Assembly (NCBI GenBank): GCA_902491475.1 | Contig: CABUHY010000005.1 | Span: 46,836-110,835, forward strand | Direction of reading: 5' to 3' | DNA: 64,000 bases | DNA from: an uncultured Eubacteriales bacterium | Lineage (GTDB): Bacteria > Bacillota > Clostridia > Oscillospirales > Acutalibacteraceae | Shown here: in pieces, positions 7,747 through 14,444 of the stretch | Numbering within the stretch: the first letter of the stretch is position 1 | Layout: each line of letters opens with the position of its first letter | Program-made: the position numbers and the translations under genes | Notes under the pieces: generated by a model | Seen by the model: the letters and a program-made list of their open reading frames with translations, nothing else | The model's database searches: none | Told to the model about the DNA's origin: nothing

Positions 7747-8868
7747 ATGGAATTTTTGTACGGAAATCTTCTTGAAATCCAATGGCAGCAAATTGTTATG
7801 TGGCTCATAGGCGGCGTGCTCATTTATCTCGCTATCAAAAAGAAAATGGAACCGACGCTTCTTTTGCCGATAGGCTTCGGAGCTATAATGGTAAACCTCC
7901 CGTTTTCGGGTGCGGTTTCGCAGGTGGTTGACGGCGTGCTCGAATCGGGTCCGCTGAGCACCCTTTACGATGCGGGTATCGCAAACGAGCTGTTCCCGCT
8001 TATACTCTTTATAGGTATAGGCGCTATGATAGACTTCGGACCCGTGCTCTCAAACCCGAAGCTTATGATTTTCGGTGCGGCGGCGCAGTTCGGCATCTTC
8101 TTCACGCTCTGTATGGCGTCAATGTTCTTTGATATAAAGGATGCGGCGGCGATCTCTATTATCGGTGCGGCAGACGGTCCGACTTCCATCGTCGTTGCGA
8201 TGAAGCTCGGCTCAAAGTACCTCGGCGCAATTATGGTTGCGGCATATTCGTATATGGCGCTCGTTCCCATCATTCAGCCTCCGGTAATCAAGCTTCTTAC
8301 CACCAAAAAGGAAAGGCTTATCCGTATGCCTTACAAGCAGGCTTCCGTTTCAAAAACGACAAGAATACTCTTTCCGATTATAATCACTATAATTGCGGGA
8401 ATAATCGCCCCGTCATCGGTTGCGCTTATCGGCTTTTTGATGTTCGGCAACCTTATCCGTGAATGCGGAGTGCTCGACTCGCTTTCGGACACGGCGCAGA
8501 ATGTTCTCGCAAACCTCATAACCCTCTTTCTCGGCATTACCGTCGCTTCACAGATGCAGGCTGAAAACTTCCTTAAAAAGGAAACACTTATGATTCTCGG
8601 TCTGGGTCTCATAGCGTTTATCTTCGACACCGCAGGCGGCGTTCTCTTTGCCAAATTCTTAAACATATTCCTCAAGGAAAAGATAAACCCGATGATCGGT
8701 GCGGCAGGCATTTCCGCTTTCCCGATGTCGGGAAGAATCGTCAACAAGATGGGGCTTGCGGAGGATAAGCAAAACTTCCTTCTTATGCATTCTATCGGCG
8801 TAAATGTATCGGGACAGATTGCTTCCGTAATCGCGGGCGGTCTTGTTCTTAACTTCTTTATGAAATAA
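7747..8868 (+). CDS. oadB: Sodium-translocating decarboxylase beta subunit (OadB/GcdB family)
   Basis: This 373-residue polytopic membrane protein is the sodium-pumping subunit of biotin-dependent decarboxylases (oxaloacetate, methylmalonyl-CoA or glutaconyl-CoA). It couples decarboxylation of carboxybiotin to sodium export. The family blocks NELFPLILFIGIGAMIDFGP, IIGAADGPTSIVVA (with the sodium-site Asp) and SYMALVPIIQPPV are intact. The ATG at 7747 has AGGAG seven bases upstream; the longer frame from 7672 runs through the leader hairpin. A gamma-like subunit follows after 15 bases, but no alpha subunit or biotin carrier is nearby, so the substrate cannot be told. Confidence 0.92.
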   Translation: MEFLYGNLLEIQWQQIVMWLIGGVLIYLAIKKKMEPTLLLPIGFGAIMVNLPFSGAVSQVVDGVLESGPLSTLYDAGIANELFPLILFIGIGAMIDFGPVLSNPKLMIFGAAAQFGIFFTLCMASMFFDIKDAAAISIIGAADGPTSIVVAMKLGSKYLGAIMVAAYSYMALVPIIQPPVIKLLTTKKERLIRMPYKQASVSKTTRILFPIIITIIAGIIAPSSVALIGFLMFGNLIRECGVLDSLSDTAQNVLANLITLFLGITVASQMQAENFLKKETLMILGLGLIAFIFDTAGGVLFAKFLNIFLKEKINPMIGAAGISAFPMSGRIVNKMGLAEDKQNFLLMHSIGVNVSGQIASVIAGGLVLNFFMK

Positions 8869-8883
8869 AAGGGGGAAAATCAA

Positions 8884-9072
8884 ATGTTCTTATATTTCAA
8901 TCCGCACGCTTTTATAGACAATTTATATTATATGTTTTTCGGTATGCTCGGCATTTTCGTTGTAATCGGAATTATAATCGCCCTTACATATCTTCTCAAC
9001 TACATCTTTTCCGACAGCAGGAAAAAGGATAAGACAAAGGGCGAGGGTACAGACGCGACCGACAAAAAATAG
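8884..9072 (+). CDS. oadG: Small OadG-like gamma subunit
   Basis: The 62-residue protein has one predicted membrane helix (about residues 18-42, rich in Gly, Ile and Val) and a short charged C-terminal tail with several lysines. This is the shape of the gamma subunit that anchors sodium-pump decarboxylases. Its position 15 bases after oadB, with a shared terminator, supports the call. Sequence identity in this family is low, so the assignment rests mostly on context. A GGGGG ribosome binding site precedes the ATG. Confidence 0.7.
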   Translation: MFLYFNPHAFIDNLYYMFFGMLGIFVVIGIIIALTYLLNYIFSDSRKKDKTKGEGTDATDKK

Positions 9073-9089
9073 TCTCTGACAAAGCAAAG

Positions 9090-9125
9090 CCCGTGAGTCT
9101 CACGACTCACGGGTAATTTTTTTGC
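9090..9125. terminator. Shared terminator of oadBG and gltA
   Basis: CCCGTGAGTC pairs with GACTCACGGG around a four-base loop, followed by a T-rich run on the plus strand. The two convergent genes end on either side. Confidence 0.8.
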
Positions 9126-9131
9126 TTTTTA

Positions 9132-10490
9132 TTATCTTTCGTCCAAGGGAAGATAAGTCTGATGCGAACCGACGCTCTTATATGCGGGACGGATAATCTT
9201 ATCCGTGTTGATAAGCTCTTCAATCCTGTGTGCCGACCAGCCGACAACTCTCGCTATGGCGAAAATCGGGGTAAACAGCTCAACGGGAATACCGAGCATA
9301 CTGTAAACAAAGCCGCTGTAAAAATCGACATTCACGCTGACGCCCTTGTATATCTTACGCTTTGCGCCGATAACATCCTTGCCGAGCTTTTCGACCGCAT
9401 TGTAGAGTGCGTAGTCGTCCTCCCTGCCCTTTTCTACGGCAAGAGCCTTTACGAACTCCTTGAACACCTGCGCTCTCGGGTCGGAAACGGAATAGATTGC
9501 GTGTCCCATACCGTAAATAAGACCTTTATTGTCAAACGCCTGCTTATCGACAAGCTTTTCAAGGTAGAACTTGACCTGTTCCTCGTCCTTGGTGTCGGCA
9601 ACATTCTTTTTCAAATCGTTCATCATCTGAACAACCTTTATGTTTGCGCCGCCGTGCTTGGGTCCTTTAAGCGAGGAAAGCGCCGCCGCCATGGTTGAAT
9701 ATGTGTCCGAGCCCGACGAAGTGACAACATGAGTTGTGAACGACGAGTTATTACCGCCGCCGTGCTCCATATGCAAAATCAAAGCCGTATCGAGAACCCT
9801 CGCCTCAAGCTCCGTAAACTCCTTGTCGGGACGAAGCATACGAAGTATGTTTTCCGATATTGACATATCGGGGTCGGGGCGGTGGATATAAAGGCTGTCG
9901 TTACATTCATAGTGATTGTATGCCTGATAAGCGTAAACCGAAAGCATCGGGAAACAACTGATAAGGCGCAGGCACTGCGTGAGGACATTTTCAATGCTTA
10001 TGTCCGAGGCATTGTCGTCATACGCCGCAAGGGTAAGAACGCTTCTTGTAAGGCTGTTCATTATATCCTTTGTGGGCGCTTTCATAATTACATCTCTTGT
10101 GAAGTTGGTCGGCAGCGAGCGCATACAGGAAAGAACCTGCGTAAACTCGTCAAGCTCAGCTTTATTGGGAAGCTTTCCGAAAAGGAGAAGATAAGTTGCT
10201 TCTTCAAAGCCGAAACGGTTGTTTCCTCTGCCGTTGATAAGGTCTATAACATTTATTCCTCTGTAAGAGAGCTGACCTGCGCAAGGTATTCTTTCGCCGT
10301 CAACCTCCTTGAATGCGATAATTTCGGAAATTGTGGTAAGACCTGCAAGCACGCCCTTACCGTTTTTGTCCCGAAGTCCTCTTTTTACGCCGTACTCGTC
10401 ATAAAGACCGACATCTATATAACCGTTGTCACGGCACATTTGGGCATGAATTTTGTTATAGTTTTCTATATCCTGTCTTGTCAAATCCAT
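9132..10490 (-). CDS. gltA: Citrate synthase
   Basis: This 452-residue protein is a citrate/2-methylcitrate synthase of the form common in Clostridia; it condenses oxaloacetate and acetyl-CoA. The catalytic motifs are all visible: His in LHMEHGGGNNSSFT, His in GMGHAIYSVSDPRA and Asp in GVSVNVDFYSGFVY. The ATG has AGGAG eight bases upstream. It has its own transcription unit. In an anaerobe with an incomplete TCA cycle it most likely feeds glutamate synthesis. A methylcitrate activity cannot be excluded from sequence alone. Confidence 0.95.
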   Translation of the reverse strand: MDLTRQDIENYNKIHAQMCRDNGYIDVGLYDEYGVKRGLRDKNGKGVLAGLTTISEIIAFKEVDGERIPCAGQLSYRGINVIDLINGRGNNRFGFEEATYLLLFGKLPNKAELDEFTQVLSCMRSLPTNFTRDVIMKAPTKDIMNSLTRSVLTLAAYDDNASDISIENVLTQCLRLISCFPMLSVYAYQAYNHYECNDSLYIHRPDPDMSISENILRMLRPDKEFTELEARVLDTALILHMEHGGGNNSSFTTHVVTSSGSDTYSTMAAALSSLKGPKHGGANIKVVQMMNDLKKNVADTKDEEQVKFYLEKLVDKQAFDNKGLIYGMGHAIYSVSDPRAQVFKEFVKALAVEKGREDDYALYNAVEKLGKDVIGAKRKIYKGVSVNVDFYSGFVYSMLGIPVELFTPIFAIARVVGWSAHRIEELINTDKIIRPAYKSVGSHQTYLPLDER

Positions 10491-10574
10491 GTCTTTTCTC
10501 CTTTCGGGTTAAGTAATTTATTTAATTATACTCCATTTTATCACTGAATTGGTTAAAATATTGTTAATTTTTGT

Positions 10575-10616
10575 AAAAAATCGGCAAGGACGATACGCAA
10601 AATCCGTCCTTGCCGA
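10575..10616 (-). terminator. Terminator of the ttcA-thrH-metY unit
   Basis: On the minus strand TCGGCAAGGACG pairs with CGTCCTTGCCGA, followed by six Ts. The perfect 12-bp stem lies 20 bases after the metY stop. Confidence 0.85.
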
Positions 10617-10635
10617 AAATTCATATCTTTATAAA

Positions 10636-11919
10636 TCAGATTTTAGCCAAAGCCTGCTCAATATCAGCAATGATGTCTTTGACATTCTCAATTCCGACCG
10701 AAAGTCTTACAAGATCGGGTGTTACTCCGCACTCGATAAGCTCCTTGTCGGAAAGCTGACGGTGGGTTGAAGATGCGGGGTGCAAAACGCAGGTGCGTGC
10801 GTCCGCAACATGGGTTACGATTGCCGCAAGGCGAAGATTGTTCATAAACGCCTCTGCTTTTTCTCTTCCGCCCTTAACTCCGAACGAAATTACGCCGCAT
10901 ATACCGTTGGGCATATATTTCTTTGTAAGCTCATAGTCCTTGCTTGATTTGAGCCCGGGGTAATTGACCCACGCAATTTTATCGTTATTTTCAAGATACT
11001 CCGCAACCTTCTGTGCGTTTTCGCAATGTCTTTCGACGCGCACTGCAAGACTTTCAAGACCTACATTGAGCAAGAATGAGTTAAACGGCGACGGGGTAGA
11101 ACCGTAGTCTCTCAAAAGCTGAGCGACAATTTTGGTTATATATCCCGCCTTGCCGAAATCCTTTGCGTATGTGGCGCCGTGATAGCTTTCGTCGGGCTCG
11201 GTCATACAGGGGAATTTGTCGTTCTGATACCAGTCAAAGTTGCCGCTGTCAACGACACAGCCGCCTATTGTAGATGCGTGACCCTCCATATACTTCGTGG
11301 TCGAATGGGTAACGATGTCCGCACCCCACTCGAACGGACGGCAGTTTATGGGCGTCGGGAAGGTGTTGTCGACAACAAGCGGCACGCCGTGCTTGTGCGC
11401 TATGCGGGCAAATTTTTCAATGTCAAGAACATCAAGCGACGGATTTGCGACAGTCTCGCCGAAAACAGCCTTTGTGTTGGGCTTGAACGCCTTTTCGATT
11501 TCCTCCTCGGAAGCCGTCGGGTCAACAAAAGTTACATCAACGCCTATTTTCCTCATTGTGACATTGAGGAGGTTGAAGGTACCGCCGTATATGGTAACAG
11601 AGCTTACAATGTGGTCGCCTGCGCCCAAAATGTTGATAAGCGCAAAGAAGTTCGCAGCCTGACCCGATGAAGTCAGCACCGCCGCAACGCCGCCCTCAAG
11701 TGCCGCAATCTTTGAAGCCACTGCGTCGTTTGTCGGGTTTGCAAGCCTTGTATACATATAGCCCGGCTGAAGGTCAAAAAGCTTTGCCATATCAGCCGAA
11801 GTGTCGTATTTATAAGTCGTGCTCTCGTATATAGGCAGAACTCTCGGTTCGCCGCTCTTGGGCTGCCAGCCTGCCTGCACGCATTTTGTCTCGATTGAAC
11901 AATCGGGTACAAGTCCCAT
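10636..11919 (-). CDS. metY: O-acetylhomoserine sulfhydrylase (PLP-dependent)
   Basis: This 427-residue enzyme belongs to the Cys/Met-metabolism PLP family and best fits the O-acetyl-L-homoserine sulfhydrylase branch, which makes homocysteine from acetylhomoserine and sulfide. The length (MetB/MetC are nearer 380-400) and the N-terminal ETKCVQAGWQPKSGEPRVLP support this. The PLP lysine is in THSTTKYMEGHAS, and SSGQAANFFALINI is the cofactor-phosphate segment. It begins 38 bases after thrH and shares its direction. The pair suggests a homoserine/methionine unit. Confidence 0.92.
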   Translation of the reverse strand: MGLVPDCSIETKCVQAGWQPKSGEPRVLPIYESTTYKYDTSADMAKLFDLQPGYMYTRLANPTNDAVASKIAALEGGVAAVLTSSGQAANFFALINILGAGDHIVSSVTIYGGTFNLLNVTMRKIGVDVTFVDPTASEEEIEKAFKPNTKAVFGETVANPSLDVLDIEKFARIAHKHGVPLVVDNTFPTPINCRPFEWGADIVTHSTTKYMEGHASTIGGCVVDSGNFDWYQNDKFPCMTEPDESYHGATYAKDFGKAGYITKIVAQLLRDYGSTPSPFNSFLLNVGLESLAVRVERHCENAQKVAEYLENNDKIAWVNYPGLKSSKDYELTKKYMPNGICGVISFGVKGGREKAEAFMNNLRLAAIVTHVADARTCVLHPASSTHRQLSDKELIECGVTPDLVRLSVGIENVKDIIADIEQALAKI

Positions 11920-11957
11920 TTCCTTTACCTCATAATAAAATATTTTATAAATATGCC

Positions 11958-12566
11958 TTACAAATTAGCCTTTATAGCAGCCAAAAGCTCGTCATATGTC
12001 TCATATGCGGGAAGCTCGGGGTGGTCAGCCTTAATCTTATCGGTGCTCTTGAAAAGGAAGCCCGCTTTGCTCGCTTTAATCATTCCGAGGTCGTTATAGC
12101 TGTCGCCGCTCGCAATGGTCTCGAAGCCGATTGACTGAAGAGCCTTTACGGTTGAAAGCTTGGAGTTTTCAACTCTCATTCTGAAGCCCGTGATTTCGCC
12201 GTCGGGAGCAACCTCAAGTGTGTTGCAGAAAATTGTGGGCATACCGAGTTTTTTCATAAGCGGACCCGCAAACTGCGTAAAGGTGTCGCTTAAAATGATA
12301 ACCTGTGTAAGAGAGCGAAGCTCGTCAAGGAATTCCTTGGCGCCGGGCATCGGGTCAATCTTTGCGATGGTCTCCTGAACCTCTTTAAGACCGAGGCCGT
12401 GCTCCTTGAGAATGTTGAGGCGGTACTTCATAAGCTTGTCGTAATCGGGTTCGTCCCTCGTTGTCTTTTTAAGCTCGTGAATACCGCTTTCCTCTGCGAA
12501 AGCAATCCATATTTCGGGTACCAATACGCCCTCCATATCAAGGCATACGATGTTCATATCACTCAT
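11958..12566 (-). CDS. thrH: ThrH-type phosphoserine phosphatase / homoserine phosphotransferase
   Basis: The 202-residue HAD-family protein matches ThrH, which dephosphorylates phosphoserine and can transfer the phosphate to homoserine. Motif I is CLDMEGVLVPEIWIAFAE, with the ThrH-specific Glu in DMEGV; motif II is in VIILSDTFTQF; and the C-terminal motif is GDSYNDLGMI. The ATG at 12566 has GGAGA seven bases upstream. It precedes metY, so both products meet at homoserine. This supports a function in serine, threonine or methionine supply rather than a generic phosphatase. Confidence 0.88.
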   Translation of the reverse strand: MSDMNIVCLDMEGVLVPEIWIAFAEESGIHELKKTTRDEPDYDKLMKYRLNILKEHGLGLKEVQETIAKIDPMPGAKEFLDELRSLTQVIILSDTFTQFAGPLMKKLGMPTIFCNTLEVAPDGEITGFRMRVENSKLSTVKALQSIGFETIASGDSYNDLGMIKASKAGFLFKSTDKIKADHPELPAYETYDELLAAIKANL

Positions 12567-12640
12567 AGTTTTTCTCCGTTCGTAAAGTTATAGTTAATAA
12601 ATCAATTATATATCATTCGGCAAAAGATTTCAACAGTTGA

Positions 12641-13351
12641 TTACCAGCCGTCAACCTCTCCCCTTTGCAGTGCGCCGACTATTTTTTTCCTTAATTGCGG
12701 ATAATCCTTTTCAAGCGAGAGCAAAAGCTCTTTTACCGTCTGCCGCTGTGTTACCTTGTCTGCGGGGCACTTACTTTTGACAACGGGAAGCTCCAGCCGC
12801 TTCGCCGCCTTTTCGACATCCTTTTCATAGCAGAAAATCAGCGGTCTTATAAGATACAGCTGCTTGTTTGAAAGATACGATACAGGCGAAAAACAGCCTA
12901 TCGTTCCGCCGTTGAACAGGTTCATTATAACGGTCTGCGCCGCATCGTCAAGATGATGGCCGAGCGCAATTTTGTTGCAGCCCGCCTCTTTTGCGGTGTC
13001 GTGCAGTATTCCCCTGCGCATCTTTGCGCAAAGCGAGCAGGGATTTTTTTCTTTCCTGTCGACGAATATTACCTTGTAAAGGTCGGTCTTTTTAACTATG
13101 TATTCAACGCCCAATTCGTTGCAGAGCGCCTGCACCTTTTCAAAATTGCCGTCCTCGAAATTAAAACGGTAGTCAAGCGTTATCGCCACGACCTCGAACT
13201 TTTTCGGGTAGAAGGTGCGAAGCTTTGCAAGCGCATACAAAAGCGCAAGCGAGTCCTTGCCGCCCGAAACTCCGACAGCTATCCTGTCGCCCTCGTCTAT
13301 CATATTGTATTTGTCGACCGCAGCCCTCGTAAGGCTCAAAAGCTGTTTCAT
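12641..13351 (-). CDS. ttcA: TtcA-like tRNA-thiolation ATPase (PP-loop)
   Basis: This 236-residue protein has the PP-loop VGVSGGKDSLALLYAL near residues 27-42, a CSLC pair near 106-109, and GHHLDDAAQTVIMNLFNGG. These define the TtcA/TtuA group of ATPases that thiolate tRNA bases using an iron-sulfur cluster. The exact tRNA position modified (2-thiocytidine 32 or another) cannot be decided here. It is the first gene of a unit with thrH and metY, 74 bases upstream of thrH, and has a good promoter. The start is preceded by GGTGA. Confidence 0.85.
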   Translation of the reverse strand: MKQLLSLTRAAVDKYNMIDEGDRIAVGVSGGKDSLALLYALAKLRTFYPKKFEVVAITLDYRFNFEDGNFEKVQALCNELGVEYIVKKTDLYKVIFVDRKEKNPCSLCAKMRRGILHDTAKEAGCNKIALGHHLDDAAQTVIMNLFNGGTIGCFSPVSYLSNKQLYLIRPLIFCYEKDVEKAAKRLELPVVKSKCPADKVTQRQTVKELLLSLEKDYPQLRKKIVGALQRGEVDGW

Positions 13352-13366
13352 AAAATCACCGAAGAT

Positions 13367-13395
13367 ATTTTACCGCATTTTCACGGCAAAGTAAA
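13367..13395 (-). promoter_or_regulatory. Promoter of ttcA-thrH-metY
   Basis: The minus strand has TTTACT, 17 bases and TAAAAT, about 15 bases before the ttcA start. The leader is therefore very short. Confidence 0.6.
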
Positions 13396-13478
13396 CAAGA
13401 ACGCTTTACAACTTTTGTCCGTTAATATATAATCAATTATAAGGCGATTTTTAATAAAATATTTTTGATTGAAAGACT

Positions 13479-14372
13479 GTGGTGAATGTGTTGAATTTAA
13501 GACCATTACTCTTAAAATATTGGGATATATGCGTCAACGGAAACGACGAAAAGCGAATTGCCTCGCAAACACCGCCTGCGGGCGTAAGGACGTTTTCCGA
13601 CATTCCGTATATCGGCGACGGAACATGGCAGCACAAGCTTGATGTTTACCGTCCCGAAACCGCAGAAGGAAATTTGCCCGTTATCGTGGACATTCACGGC
13701 GGCGGTTGGATGTACGGCACAAAGCGCATTAACGAATACTATAATATGACTCTTGCACAGCACGGTTACACCGTTTTCAGCATAAACTACCGTCTTGTGC
13801 CCGAATGTGAAATTGACGGTCAGTTGCAGGACTGTATGCATGCGCTCAAATGGATAAAGGAAAACGCCGAAAGCTACGGCGGCGACCTTTCCCGTCTTTA
13901 CATAACGGGCGACTCGGCAGGCGGATTTTTGGCGGCTTACAGTGCGCTTCTCAATAATTCCGACGAACTGCGCAGAGCCTTTGACACCGTATCGCCGAAG
14001 CTTGACATCCGTGCGGTGGGTCTTACCTGCCCTGTATGCTATATGCTCGACAGCTCCGTACAAGGAATATATATGAAACAGATACTCGGCAAAAAATTCA
14101 GAGAGACCGCATACTGCGACTTTGTAAACCTTGACGAAGCGGTTAAAATAAGCCATATGCCGCCGACATATTTAATTACCTGCGGCGGAGATATGCCCGC
14201 AAGGAAAGCTACATATAAAGCATATAACGACCTTAAAAATTGCGGCGTCGAATGTGAGCTGAACTTCACTCCCGACAAAAAATGTCAGCATGTTTTCAAC
14301 ATAGTTGACCCGTTCTCCGAGCGTTCAAAAAAGGTAAACTACGCTATGCTTAACTTTTTCAAGGCTCATTAA
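13479..14372 (+). CDS. Alpha/beta-hydrolase, HSL/BD-FAE-type esterase
   Basis: This protein of about 297 residues is a serine esterase of the hormone-sensitive-lipase type. The oxyanion motif is DIHGGGWMYG near residue 73, the nucleophile Ser lies in ITGDSAGGFLA near residue 146, the acid is probably Asp in YLITCGGDMPARK, and the His is in KKCQHVFNI. No signal peptide is present. The start is ambiguous: GTG at 13479, 13482 and 13488 and TTG at 13491 are in frame with no strong ribosome binding site; I give the longest. Such enzymes remove acyl groups from sugars or small esters; its substrate is unknown. Confidence 0.8.
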   Translation: MVNVLNLRPLLLKYWDICVNGNDEKRIASQTPPAGVRTFSDIPYIGDGTWQHKLDVYRPETAEGNLPVIVDIHGGGWMYGTKRINEYYNMTLAQHGYTVFSINYRLVPECEIDGQLQDCMHALKWIKENAESYGGDLSRLYITGDSAGGFLAAYSALLNNSDELRRAFDTVSPKLDIRAVGLTCPVCYMLDSSVQGIYMKQILGKKFRETAYCDFVNLDEAVKISHMPPTYLITCGGDMPARKATYKAYNDLKNCGVECELNFTPDKKCQHVFNIVDPFSERSKKVNYAMLNFFKAH

Positions 14373-14390
14373 AGCCACCGCATTACACAC

Positions 14391-14427
14391 AAAAGCCCCG
14401 ACCGCACAAACGGTCGGGGTAATTTAT
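14391..14427. terminator. Bidirectional terminator between esterase and GH3 gene
   Basis: CCCCGACCG pairs with CGGTCGGGG around a six-base loop, with short T-rich tails on both strands. Confidence 0.7.
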
Positions 14428-14444
14428 TGTATGTCAATTAAGGC

